Shown here: positions 17,693-26,303 of the stretch, piece after piece
How the letters are laid out: each line of letters begins with the position of its first letter
Numbering within the stretch: the first letter of the stretch is position 1
Source: Tardiphaga sp.
GTDB lineage: Bacteria; Pseudomonadota; Alphaproteobacteria; Rhizobiales; Xanthobacteraceae
Assembly (NCBI RefSeq): GCF_028290785.1
Contig: NZ_JAQGJD010000328.1
Span: forward strand, 1 to 34,034
Direction of reading: 5' to 3'
DNA: 34,034 nt
Translations under genes and position numbers: made by a program
Notes under the pieces: model-generated
The model's database searches: none
The model's input: the letters and a program-made list of their open reading frames with translations, nothing else
Told to the model about the DNA's origin: nothing

Positions 17693-18451
17693 CTACTTCA
17701 AACAATCGCGCAGTTGGCGTACCTGGGAATCTGTCCAGTCCTCGCTCATCAGATCGAGCGGCGCATTGAATGAGACCGCCATGTCGACCTCATAGTGTTC
17801 GGCAGCGGGACGCGGAAGGCCAACACCTCCTTCGCCATAGAAAAAGAAACCTCGATTGACGGCGTAGCCACGCCCCTTGGCGTCAATCACCTGCCCGAGA
17901 ATGATGTCACGGTTCACCGGGCGCACTGACGGATGCTTCAGATATCGATCAGCATTGGCGTCCACGATCTGATCGATTGCACTGTCCGACAACAGCGACA
18001 TCAGCGCCAAACTGCCTGCCCCGACGCCCATCGGGACGCGCGTGCCCAGGCCCATGGTAAACTCCTGACGCGAAGCGCGACTGATCATCTCGGCGCAGAT
18101 CGCGTCCGTTCCGGACTGCACGAGCAGGTAAACGGTGAAGCCGGTCCGGCGGGCAAACTCGGTCATGCCCGCGCGAAATTTCTGGACCTGAGGCTCGAAC
18201 CTTTCCTGGCGGCGCGCCAGCATCGGCACGGCCACACCAAGCCTGTAGTGCCCATAACGACCCGTCGGTTCGGCAAATCCCTTCGCGATCATCGCAGCCA
18301 GCGAGCGATGCGTCGCAGACTTCGCGCTGCCGACCCGCTCCGCAATATCGGCGAGGCTCAGACCTTCCGGACCAACTTCCCCGAGCGCCAACATGATATC
18401 AAGTGTCCGCTCGGCATTGGACGACGTCGCGGGTCGCTTAAGGGTGGTCAT
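17693..18451 (-). CDS. IclR-family transcriptional regulator
   Basis: A 252-residue regulator. The N-terminal winged helix-turn-helix spans about residues 12-70 (NAERTLDIMLALGEVGPEGL, SLADIAERVGSAKSATHRSL). The C-terminal effector domain spans about 80-248, with VYLLVQSGTDAICAEMISRAS, GLGTRVPMGVGAGSLALMSLLS and GRGYAVNRGFFFYGEGGVGLPRPA. Length is normal for the family. It precedes the region B operon in the same direction with a 235-base gap, and its own promoter has sequence elements shared with that gap. It probably represses or activates the transporter genes in response to the substrate. Upstream spacing gives only a weak GGAA ribosome site. Confidence 0.93.
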   Translation of the reverse strand: MTTLKRPATSSNAERTLDIMLALGEVGPEGLSLADIAERVGSAKSATHRSLAAMIAKGFAEPTGRYGHYRLGVAVPMLARRQERFEPQVQKFRAGMTEFARRTGFTVYLLVQSGTDAICAEMISRASRQEFTMGLGTRVPMGVGAGSLALMSLLSDSAIDQIVDANADRYLKHPSVRPVNRDIILGQVIDAKGRGYAVNRGFFFYGEGGVGLPRPAAEHYEVDMAVSFNAPLDLMSEDWTDSQVRQLRDCLK

Positions 18452-18479
18452 TTCGAAATTCCGCGGTTTCGCAAAGATA

Positions 18480-18512
18480 TTGATATTTTTATATCAAATA
18501 TCGGAATTTCGC
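18480..18512. promoter_or_regulatory. Palindrome and candidate IclR operator before the regulator gene
   Basis: TTGATAT (18480-18486) and ATATCAA (18491-18497) are perfect inverse arms around TTTT. Overlapping on the right, 18492-18512 matches the element at 17638-17658 (16 of 21). CGGAATTTCG at 18502-18511 also has a perfect inverse copy, CGAAATTCCG, at 18454-18463 just before the IclR start codon. The stretch is AT-rich and lies 29-61 bases upstream of the gene, which fits autoregulation. Confidence 0.55.
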
Positions 18513-18525
18513 TAATTCAGAGAGG

Positions 18526-18639
18526 TTAGAGCTCAAGTGTCCAACAGGCGACTGCGGATCGCCTACCAGGTTTGTGCAGTTGACGGGTCGTCGTCGTTGC
18601 AAAACCGGCGGTGGCATTGCGGACGTGCGGCAGTTTCAC
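18526..18639 (-). pseudogene. Remnant of a [2Fe-2S]-protein gene behind the SDR gene
   Basis: A GTG at 18639 overlaps the SDR stop (GTGA) and opens a 37-codon frame starting MKLPHVRNATAG. The intact [2Fe-2S] gene starts MKLQRVRDANRPG, and the DNA at 18613-18651 matches 10849-10887 at 32 of 39 bases. Homology fades after about 12-20 codons and no cysteine motif follows. It therefore appears to be the stump of an oxidase gamma-subunit gene that once continued this operon. The IclR promoter begins just beyond it. Confidence 0.6.
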
Positions 18640-19331
18640 AGCGTGTCCTCGTGGCGGCAGTTCACCAGGAGTTCGGCCACAGAAGCGGTGTTCGGCAGAT
18701 GCAGGACCGCCTCGACAAGAGCGGCCAGATCCTCGGGCCGCGTCATCTCGCTGCGCGGGAGCTTGGTCACATGCGCGGTCATATCGGTGTCGACGAAGCC
18801 GGGGCACAGCGCGGTGGCGCGGATGCCGTGCTCCCAGCCGAGCCGGCGCACCTCCTGCGTGAGCGCCATCACGGCGAACTTGCTCATGGCGTAACCGAGA
18901 TTGTCATTGCGTACGCGCTTGCCCGACAGGGACGCGACGTTGATGACGCGCCCCGCGCCGGACGCGACCAGATGCGGCCAGGCGGCGCGAATGGCGCGCA
19001 TTGGCCCCTTGGCGTTGATATCCCACATCCGATCGAACGGCGCCTCGTCGGCGTCGAGCATCGCTCCGCGCGGATTGACGCCGGCGGCATTGACCAGCGC
19101 ATCGATCCGCCCGTGGCGTGCCACCGTCGCCGCGACCCAGTCGGCGGCGCTGTCAGCGCTCGACGCTTCGTAACGCGCAGGCATCAGCCCCGGATGCGCC
19201 GGCAGCTTCGACGGATCGCGCACGCCGGCACTCACGAAACACCCGACCGCCAGCAGCCGCTCTAGCACCGCGCGACCGATGCCGCGCGCGGCGCCTGATA
19301 TCATCACGACACGACCTGCAGGGCTCAGCAT
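18636..19331 (-). CDS. SDR-family NAD(P)-dependent dehydrogenase
   Basis: A 231-residue classical short-chain dehydrogenase. The cofactor motif SGAARGIG is at residues 12-19 (serine in place of the usual threonine), NAAG at 81-84, serine candidates S134/S136, and the catalytic pair Y147 and K151 (YAMSK). CPGFVDTDM follows near 176-184. It overlaps the DppF gene by seven bases and is the last intact gene of region C. Likely role: oxidation or reduction of a hydroxy/keto intermediate from the imported compound. Its 3' end is the parental form of the scar at 10876-10908, and its stop runs straight into the [2Fe-2S] remnant. Confidence 0.93.
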   Translation of the reverse strand: MLSPAGRVVMISGAARGIGRAVLERLLAVGCFVSAGVRDPSKLPAHPGLMPARYEASSADSAADWVAATVARHGRIDALVNAAGVNPRGAMLDADEAPFDRMWDINAKGPMRAIRAAWPHLVASGAGRVINVASLSGKRVRNDNLGYAMSKFAVMALTQEVRRLGWEHGIRATALCPGFVDTDMTAHVTKLPRSEMTRPEDLAALVEAVLHLPNTASVAELLVNCRHEDTL

Positions 19332-20284
19332 GCAACAATCTCCTTGGCCCGCACGCAGGCGATCTGCTGCCCGGGCGCCACCATCTCCAGCACCGGCACC
19401 GTCTCGGCGCAGCGCGCCCGCGCCTCCGGACAGCGGGTGCGAAACACGCAGCCCGACGGCGGATGTGCGACGCTCGGCAACTCGCCCTGCAAAGCGGTCC
19501 CAGCGTTCGCATGCCAGATCGACGGCGTCGCCGCCAGCAGCGCGCGCGTATAGGGATGCGCCGGCGCGGCAAAGATCGCCGCCGCGGGTCCCTGCTCCAC
19601 CACGCGGCCGAGATACATCACCAGCACCCGGTCGCAGAGATGTTTGACCACATGCAGGTCATGGCTGATGAACAAGAGTGCCAGGCCCAGGTCACTGCGA
19701 AGATCGGCGAGCAGGTTGACGATCTGCGCCTGGATCGACACGTCCAGCGCCGATACCGGCTCGTCCGCCACGATGAAATCCGGCTTCGGCGCCAGCGCGC
19801 GCGCGATAGCCAGACGCTGGCGCTGTCCGCCTGAGAATTCGTGCGGAAGCCGCTTCGCCTGGGCGGGATCGAGCCCGACCTGCTGCAGCAGTTCGGCGAT
19901 GCGTTCGGGATCGGCATGATCCAGCCCGTCGGCGATCTGTGCGCCGACGCTGCGGCGCGGATCGAGGCTGCCGAACGGATCCTGGAACACCATCTGCATG
20001 CGACGCCGCATCGTCCGCAGTTGCGACCGTGACACCTTGGCGAGGTCGTCGCCGTCGAACAGTACATTCCCCTCGGTCGGCGGCATCAACCGAAGCAACA
20101 GCCTGCCGAGCGTGCTCTTGCCGCAGCCGGATTCCCCGACCACGCCCAACACCTCGCCGCGATGGATCTCCAGATCCACGCCGCGTACCGCCAGCACCGG
20201 CGGCGCCTTGCGGAACAGGCCGCCCCGGCCGCCGAAACCGCGGGTCAGGCCGTGGGCGCGCACCAGCGGCGTGACCGCTTTCAT
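19325..20284 (-). CDS. ABC transporter ATP-binding protein, DppF/OppF-type
   Basis: A 319-residue ATPase. Walker A GESGCGKST is near residues 47-55, the Q-loop in MVFQDPFGSLDPR, signature FSGGQRQRL near 155 and Walker B FIVADEPVSALD near 175. The C-terminal oligopeptide-transporter extension contains GCVFRTRCPEARARC. The start at 20284 overlaps the fusion-gene stop (ATGA); the open frame upstream to 20383 lies inside that gene and is rejected. It should pair with the ATPase half of the 20281-22128 fusion protein. Confidence 0.94.
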   Translation of the reverse strand: MKAVTPLVRAHGLTRGFGGRGGLFRKAPPVLAVRGVDLEIHRGEVLGVVGESGCGKSTLGRLLLRLMPPTEGNVLFDGDDLAKVSRSQLRTMRRRMQMVFQDPFGSLDPRRSVGAQIADGLDHADPERIAELLQQVGLDPAQAKRLPHEFSGGQRQRLAIARALAPKPDFIVADEPVSALDVSIQAQIVNLLADLRSDLGLALLFISHDLHVVKHLCDRVLVMYLGRVVEQGPAAAIFAAPAHPYTRALLAATPSIWHANAGTALQGELPSVAHPPSGCVFRTRCPEARARCAETVPVLEMVAPGQQIACVRAKEIVAC

Positions 20285-22128
20285 GCCATTTCCTTCCAGC
20301 GCAGGCATCTGGTGCTCCTTCCCGGCGCAGGCATGGCCACTGGCGGTGGACCGTCGTCGCAGATCGGCAATGCCATCGAGCATCGCGGGGCAAAGCGGCA
20401 GCCCGGCGGCATCGCCCAGGACTGCGGCACGGTGCCGGGAATCGCCGTCAGCCGTTCGGCGTCGCCTTCGGGCGTGCTGGCGATCAGTGCCGCAGTATAG
20501 GGATGGCGCGGCTGGGCGAACACGACGGCCACCGGTCCTTCTTCGACCAGCTCGCCCGCATACATCACTGCGACCCGGTCGGAGATGCGGGCCACGACTG
20601 CAAGGTTGTGCGTCACGAACAGCATCCCAAGCCCGCCTTCGGCCTGCTTGAGACCAGCCAGCAGTTCGAGGATCTGCGCCTGCACGGTTACGTCCAGCGC
20701 CGTCGTCGGCTCGTCCGCCAGCAGCAGGCGCGGATGGTTGGCCACGGCGGCGGCAATCATCACCCGCTGGCGCTGACCGCCGGACAGTTCATGCGGATAA
20801 AGCTGCGCGGAGCGCGGCGGGTCGGGCAGCCCGACCTGCCGCAGCAACTCCACCACCCGCGCCCCCAGCGATCCCGTCGCGTGATGCGCGCGCAGCGTTT
20901 CCTCCAGATGCGCGCCGACGCGCAGCAGCGGGTTCAGGCTGCTCGACGGATCCTGGAAGATCATGGCGAGATCCTTCCCGCGCAGGCGCCGCAGATCCTT
21001 CTCCGGCAGCCGCAGCAGATCGCGCGCCACGCCCTGGCGATCGGTGTAGAGAATCTCGCCGGCGACGACGCGCACCGTCGATGGCAGCAGTCCGATGGCC
21101 GTCAGCGCCGTCAGCGTCTTGCCCGAGCCGCTTTCACCCACCAGCGCCAGCGTCTCGCCGGCCGCCAATGTCAGGCTGACGTCGCGCACCACTGCGACCG
21201 GGCCATGCGGCCCCGCGATCTCCAGCGTCAGGCCGCGCACGGCGAGCAGACCTGCTGGCGCCGCACTGTTCGGTGATGGCGTCCGCAGCGTGGGAAATAT
21301 CCGAAGAAAGCCCGGCCGCCCGCTGCCACTACCGCGCGGATCGAGCACCTCGCGCAGCCGGTCGCACAGCAGGTTCAGCGCCAGCACCGCGCCAGTCAGC
21401 GCCAGGCACGGCCACAGCAGCAAGAGCGGCGCGTGCTCCATGGTAGTGCGCGCGCCGCGGATCATCAGACCCCAGGAGGGCGCCGGCGGCACCACCCCAA
21501 GGCCGAGAAAGCTCAGGCCGCTTTCCAGCAGCAATGCCGCGGCCACGGTCAGCGAGAGCTGGACGATCAGCGGCGGCGCGATATTCGGCAGCAAGGTGCG
21601 CCACAGAATCAGCGCCGCCGGCTTGCCCAGCGCCACTTGCGCCGTAACGTAATCCAGCGACCGCACCGACAACGTCGCCGCATAGGCGACGCGCGCGAAG
21701 GCCGGTGTGAAAACGATGGCCAGACACAGGATCAGCGTTGCAGCCCCCGGCCCCAGCAAGGTCACCACCAGCAGCGCCAGCAGCAGCGGGGGAAAGCACA
21801 GCACGATCTCGGCCGTGCGCATGGTGACCATCTCGGCCAGCCCCCGGAAATAACCGCCGATGATGCCAAGCAGCGTCCCGACCACAGCGCCCAGCACGGT
21901 CGATACCACGGCAATCGACAGCGATACCCGTGCCCCGATGATCAGCCGTGACAGCACATCCCGCCCGAACTCGTCCTGCCCGAGCCAATGCGCAGCGCTG
22001 GACAGCGTCAACCGTCCGGCGACGTCCTGGCGCACCGGATCAGCGATCGGCAGCAACGGTCCCGCCAGTGCGACGAGCAGCATGCCGCCCACCAGCACGC
22101 CCGGCAGCAAAAGCCTCTGCCCGCGCAT
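20281..22128 (-). CDS. Fused ABC permease/ATPase (DppC-DppD in one chain)
   Basis: A 615-residue protein joining two normally separate subunits. Residues 1 to about 280 are a DppC-type permease ([20 protein letters not shown], then [20 protein letters not shown], and an EAA loop near 170-195). From about 297 a complete DppD-type ATPase follows: Walker A GESGSGKT near 329-336, signature LSGGQRQRV near 446, Walker [13 protein letters not shown] near 472, and a C-terminal [15 protein letters not shown]. No stop or frame break separates the halves, so the fusion is genuine at the sequence level. Similar permease/ATP-binding fusions are annotated in other Rhizobiales. Confidence 0.94.
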   Translation of the reverse strand: MRGQRLLLPGVLVGGMLLVALAGPLLPIADPVRQDVAGRLTLSSAAHWLGQDEFGRDVLSRLIIGARVSLSIAVVSTVLGAVVGTLLGIIGGYFRGLAEMVTMRTAEIVLCFPPLLLALLVVTLLGPGAATLILCLAIVFTPAFARVAYAATLSVRSLDYVTAQVALGKPAALILWRTLLPNIAPPLIVQLSLTVAAALLLESGLSFLGLGVVPPAPSWGLMIRGARTTMEHAPLLLLWPCLALTGAVLALNLLCDRLREVLDPRGSGSGRPGFLRIFPTLRTPSPNSAAPAGLLAVRGLTLEIAGPHGPVAVVRDVSLTLAAGETLALVGESGSGKTLTALTAIGLLPSTVRVVAGEILYTDRQGVARDLLRLPEKDLRRLRGKDLAMIFQDPSSSLNPLLRVGAHLEETLRAHHATGSLGARVVELLRQVGLPDPPRSAQLYPHELSGGQRQRVMIAAAVANHPRLLLADEPTTALDVTVQAQILELLAGLKQAEGGLGMLFVTHNLAVVARISDRVAVMYAGELVEEGPVAVVFAQPRHPYTAALIASTPEGDAERLTAIPGTVPQSWAMPPGCRFAPRCSMALPICDDGPPPVAMPAPGRSTRCLRWKEMA

Positions 22129-23081
22129 CAGGCGCGCCTCACGCGCGGATCGATCACGCCGTACAACAGCTCGACGATTAGGTTGAGCAGCACGAACAGC
22201 GCCGAGATCACCAGCACGATGGCCAGCACCGCCGGATAGTCCCGCGCCTCAACCGCGAGCACGAGATAGCCGGAGAGGCCGGGCCAGTTGAACACGTATT
22301 CCACCAGCACCGTGCCGCCGAGCAGCGCGCCGAGATGCAGCCCCACCACTGTAATGACTGAGGTCGCCGCATTGCGTACCACGTGGCGACGGATGATGAC
22401 GGCGGGCGAAGCGCCGCGCGCCTGCGCCGCACGCACGTGGTCTCGCTCCAGCACCTCCAGCGCCGCGCCGCGGGTGACACGGAACACCACCGCCGCGAGA
22501 CCCAGCGCAATGGTGCCCGCCGGCATCATCAGCAAACCAAAATGCCGCAGCGGGTTGACGGACAGCGCGACAAAGCCTCCGGCCGGGACCCAGTGCAGCT
22601 TCTGCGCCAGCACCAGGACCAGCAAGGTGCCCACCACGAACACCGGCACCGACAATGCCAGTCCTGCCAGATTGGACAGAATGCGGTCGACCAGCTGGCC
22701 GGAGCGCAGCGCCGCCATCACGCCCAGCGGCAACCCGATCACGACCGCCAGCAGCCCGGCCACGCCGACAAGTTCGAGCGTACGCGGCAGCCGCAGCACG
22801 ATATCCTCCGCGACCGGATGCTCGTCCTGCAGCGAGGTGCCGAAATCGAAATGCAGAAGGCCATTCAGATAGGTCAGGTATTGCGCGCCCAGCGGACGGT
22901 CGAGGCCGAGATGCGCGCGCAGGTCGGCCACCGACGCCGGATCAGGCGCCACGCCGCCCTGCGACAGCAGCAGTTCGGCCGGATCACCGGGGATCAGGTG
23001 GATCACGAGGAACACCAGCGAAGCCACCACCCAGACCAGGACGAGCGAGGCCGCCAGCCTCCGCGCGGCAAACCCCAGCAT
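22128..23081 (-). CDS. ABC transporter permease, DppB-type
   Basis: A 317-residue permease. The first membrane segment (LVLVWVVASLVFLVIHLIPG) leads into DPAELLLSQGG, then LGLDRPLGAQYLTYLNGL and FDFGTSLQ, all DppB/OppB hallmarks. The EAA loop (AAQARGASPAVIIRRHVVRN) is near residues 205-225. It shares one base with the next gene (TGATG) and starts 4 bases after the binding-protein stop. It forms the channel with the DppC half of the fusion protein at 20281-22128. Confidence 0.94.
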   Translation of the reverse strand: MLGFAARRLAASLVLVWVVASLVFLVIHLIPGDPAELLLSQGGVAPDPASVADLRAHLGLDRPLGAQYLTYLNGLLHFDFGTSLQDEHPVAEDIVLRLPRTLELVGVAGLLAVVIGLPLGVMAALRSGQLVDRILSNLAGLALSVPVFVVGTLLVLVLAQKLHWVPAGGFVALSVNPLRHFGLLMMPAGTIALGLAAVVFRVTRGAALEVLERDHVRAAQARGASPAVIIRRHVVRNAATSVITVVGLHLGALLGGTVLVEYVFNWPGLSGYLVLAVEARDYPAVLAIVLVISALFVLLNLIVELLYGVIDPRVRRA

Positions 23082-23085
23082 CCCC

Positions 23086-24606
23086 TCAGTCTACCGAAGC
23101 CGTTTCGAAGGTCAGGCCCGAATAGAAGGTCAGCGCGCCGGGCATGTTCTGAAAACCCGTCACGCCCTTGCGCATGCCGTAGCCTTGGCTGCGCCAGGTC
23201 AGCCCCACCAGAGGCGCCTCCTCGATCGCCACCTTCTCCAGATCGCGATAGATCGCCTTGCGCTTGGCGTCGTCGAGTTCGGCGCGACCGGCTGCCAGCA
23301 GCTCGGTGATCTTCTCGGTCTTGACGCCAAAGGATCGCACATAGGAAGGCGACAGGCTGCCGTCGATGAGCGCGGCAATGCCGTCGGGATCGTTGCTGTC
23401 GGCCGCCGTGCCCATCACCGCCATGTCGTACTGGCCGCGATTGCCGATGGCTACGCGCGTCGCCCAGTCCGGCAGGTTCAGCGTGACGTTGATACCAACC
23501 GCAGCGATATGCTGCTGCACCACTTCGGCGGTGTCCTTGTGCATGCCGTACTGCGCCGTCGACAGCAGCGAACAGGTGATGCCCGACGCAAAGCCCGCTT
23601 CAGCAAGTAGTTTTTTCGACATCGCCGGATCGTAGGCCCAACCGTTCTTGAATTCCGGATTGAAGAACGCACTGGAATCGGCGATCGGCAGATGTTCCAG
23701 CGCAGCGCCACGCCCGAAGAACGCCGCCTTGACCAGTTCATCGCGCTTGATCGCGTGCCCGACCGCGCGGCGCACGCGCGGGTCGTTGAACGGCGGCTTG
23801 CTGCCGTTGAACACCAGGAACATGAACGCGCCTTCGACCGCATCCAGCTTCAGTTTCGGATTGTCCGAAATCGCCGTCATCGCCTGCCACGGCACGTATT
23901 CGATCAGGTCGATGTCACCGGACTGCAGCGCCGCCACCCGCAGATTCTCATCCGCATAGGCAATGACGCGAATGCCCTTCAGCTTCGGCAGGCCCTTTTT
24001 GTAGTAGCCGGGAAACGCCTCCAGATCGATCGAGACGCCTCGCTCCTGCTCCTTCAGCACGAATGGCCCGGCGCCAACAAACGTGCCCTTGGCAGAATTG
24101 CGCGAGCAGATCGGCAGATGATAGCTCGCCATCCAGATCGGCAGCGTCGCCAGCGGCTTCTTGGTGACGAAGCGCACCGTGAGGTCGTCCGGCGTCTCCA
24201 CCTTTTCGATCTGCTGCATCTCGTTGCGGAAGTAGGCGGTCGACTTCTCGGCGGCGATCTGCTCGATGGTCCACTTCACGTCGGCCGACGTCACCTTCTC
24301 GCCGTTCTGAAACTTGGCGTCGCGCAGCTTGAACACCCAGGCATGATCGCCTTCCCGCGTCCAGGATTCCGCGAGTTCGCCACGCAGATTGCCGGCTGGA
24401 TCGAACGAAACCAGGCCACGATGAATCATCAGCTTGATGGTCGCCGCCGCGGTGCCGTTGTTGGCCCACGGCTGGATCGCGGCCGGCGGGGCCGACAGCC
24501 CGAAGGTCAGCACCCCCGGCGTCGCCGCGCGGGCGCCGGGCATGCGCAGGAACGGCAAGGCAGCGGCGCCAGCGATCAGGCTGCGGCGATTGACGGACAT
24601 AACCAT
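23086..24606 (-). CDS. ABC transporter solute-binding protein, family 5, with Tat-like signal
   Basis: A 506-residue periplasmic binding protein. The N-terminus MVMSVNRRSLIAGAAALPFL has twin arginines at residues 7-8 before a hydrophobic stretch and ends near GARAA, which points to Tat export. Mature landmarks are LRGELAESWTREGDHAWVFK, DAKFQNGEKVTSADVKWT, FVGAGPFVLKEQ and PFNDPRVRRAVGHAIKRDEL. The start at 24606 has GGAG eight bases upstream; an internal ATG at 24600 is also possible. It sits between HyuB and DppB, so it probably delivers the compound hydrolysed by HyuAB or a peptide precursor of it. Confidence 0.93.
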   Translation of the reverse strand: MVMSVNRRSLIAGAAALPFLRMPGARAATPGVLTFGLSAPPAAIQPWANNGTAAATIKLMIHRGLVSFDPAGNLRGELAESWTREGDHAWVFKLRDAKFQNGEKVTSADVKWTIEQIAAEKSTAYFRNEMQQIEKVETPDDLTVRFVTKKPLATLPIWMASYHLPICSRNSAKGTFVGAGPFVLKEQERGVSIDLEAFPGYYKKGLPKLKGIRVIAYADENLRVAALQSGDIDLIEYVPWQAMTAISDNPKLKLDAVEGAFMFLVFNGSKPPFNDPRVRRAVGHAIKRDELVKAAFFGRGAALEHLPIADSSAFFNPEFKNGWAYDPAMSKKLLAEAGFASGITCSLLSTAQYGMHKDTAEVVQQHIAAVGINVTLNLPDWATRVAIGNRGQYDMAVMGTAADSNDPDGIAALIDGSLSPSYVRSFGVKTEKITELLAAGRAELDDAKRKAIYRDLEKVAIEEAPLVGLTWRSQGYGMRKGVTGFQNMPGALTFYSGLTFETASVD

Positions 24607-24638
24607 GCGGAAGTCTCCAGGCGCGGGATCGGAAAGGG

Positions 24639-26303
24639 TCAGGCCGGTGGACAAGTCTCGTGATAGGTCTCTTTCGCAAAAGCAGGGCTGATCGCGCCGC
24701 AGGCAAGATCGCGCGCGACCGTCTCCGCATCGCGTGCGGACGCCGGACCGTAGCCACCGGCACCGGGACTGACCAATGCAAACCACTGGCCAGCCTTCAG
24801 CACCGCGCTATCGTGATCGAACACCACGCCCGGGCCACATTCGATGGCGCCATGGCCACCTGCGGCACCACCAAACAGGCCCCAAGAGCTGGAACGACCA
24901 GCTAGCCGCGATACGTCCACCCGCACACGGCAATCGGCATCGGCGCGATACATGCGCCGCATGCCCATGCCGCCGCGATACGTGCCAGCCCCGCCGGAAT
25001 CTGCCACCAGCTCATAGCGCATCAACGTTAGTGGATATTCGATCTCAAGCGCTTCGACCGGCAGGTTGGAGGTGTTGGTGACATGGACATGAACGCCGTC
25101 CAGCCCGTCCTTGTGCGCCCGGGCGCCGGCACCGCCGCCCATCGTCTCCAGATAGACCCAGATGGAGCCATCATCCTTGCGCGTGCCGATGAACGTCGCC
25201 ACCGAACAGCAGGAGTTGGAGCACGCCGTCACCCGCTCCGGCACCGCCTGGGCGAGTGCCCCCAGAATGAGGTCCGACACGCGCTGACAAGTCTGCACCC
25301 GGCCGTTCACCGCCGCCGGATGCACGCAGTTCAGCACCGAACCGGCCCGCGCCGTCACGGTCAGCGGTCGCGCCAGGCCGGAGTTGGGCAGAATAGTCGG
25401 ATCGACGACGGATTTGACTACGTAGTAAGCCGTGGCCAGCAGCGCCGTGTAGGTCATGTTCAGACCGGCGCGGAGCTGGTCCGGCGCCTCGAAATGCAGC
25501 GACATGCTGTCGCCCTTGATCGTCACCTCCACCGACAGCGGCAAATTCTCGGCAATCTCGGGACTGTCGAACAAGTCGTCGAATCGCCAGGTGCCGTCGG
25601 GCATCGCGGCGATGCCGGCGCGCATCTTGCGCTCGGCGTAATCGAGCAGGCGCTCGCCGGCGGCCAGCACCGTGGCGGTGCCGTATTTTGCACACAGCGC
25701 CTGGAAGCGCCGCACACCGACGCGGTTGGCGGCCATCTGCGCCCGCAGATCCGACAGGCGCTCGCGCGGGACCTGGCAGTTCAGCAGGATCAGATCCTGG
25801 ATGTCCTTTTGCAACGCGCCTTCGCGATACAATCGCACCGGCGGAATACGCAGGCCTTCCTGGTAGATATGCGCGTGGCCGCGATCGGCGAAATCGGAAT
25901 GATGCGCGAGGTTGACGGTCCAGGCCGCAATCTTGCCATCGACGAAGATCGGTTCGGCCAGCACGATATCCGGCAGATGGGTGCCGCCGCCCGCATAGGC
26001 GTCGTTGCCCACAAACACGTCACCGGGCCGCATGTCCCCGACCGGATGCAACTTCATGATGTGCGGCACGATGCCGATGAACGAGCCAAGATGAATCGGG
26101 ATGTGCTCGGCCTGGCACAAAGTGTAGCCGGCGGCGTTGAACAGCGCCGTCGAACAGTCCCGCCGCTCCTTGATGTTGGTGGAGTAGGACGCGCGGATCA
26201 GCGCTTCGCCGGTCTCCTCGACGATCGATGACAGCGACGCGCCGATCACCTCGACGGTAATCGGATCGAGGAGCGGAGCCGCCGGTGCGAGCATGTCGTT
26301 CAT
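24639..26303 (-). CDS. hyuB: Hydantoinase B / oxoprolinase family protein
   Basis: A 554-residue HyuB-family protein. It begins with DPITVEVIGASLSSIVEETGEALIR, the standard start of this family, followed by RRDCSTALFNAAG, GDVFVGNDAYAGGGTHLPDI and NLAHHSDFADRGH. C-terminal glycine-rich segments (DSGGAGTYRGGMGMRR, SPGAGGYGPASARD) are also typical. With HyuA it forms ATP-dependent enzymes such as N-methylhydantoinase, 5-oxoprolinase or acetophenone carboxylase. It overlaps HyuA by ATGA. The substrate cannot be read from sequence; a cyclic amide or lactam is plausible next to a peptide importer. Confidence 0.94.
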   Translation of the reverse strand: MNDMLAPAAPLLDPITVEVIGASLSSIVEETGEALIRASYSTNIKERRDCSTALFNAAGYTLCQAEHIPIHLGSFIGIVPHIMKLHPVGDMRPGDVFVGNDAYAGGGTHLPDIVLAEPIFVDGKIAAWTVNLAHHSDFADRGHAHIYQEGLRIPPVRLYREGALQKDIQDLILLNCQVPRERLSDLRAQMAANRVGVRRFQALCAKYGTATVLAAGERLLDYAERKMRAGIAAMPDGTWRFDDLFDSPEIAENLPLSVEVTIKGDSMSLHFEAPDQLRAGLNMTYTALLATAYYVVKSVVDPTILPNSGLARPLTVTARAGSVLNCVHPAAVNGRVQTCQRVSDLILGALAQAVPERVTACSNSCCSVATFIGTRKDDGSIWVYLETMGGGAGARAHKDGLDGVHVHVTNTSNLPVEALEIEYPLTLMRYELVADSGGAGTYRGGMGMRRMYRADADCRVRVDVSRLAGRSSSWGLFGGAAGGHGAIECGPGVVFDHDSAVLKAGQWFALVSPGAGGYGPASARDAETVARDLACGAISPAFAKETYHETCPPA

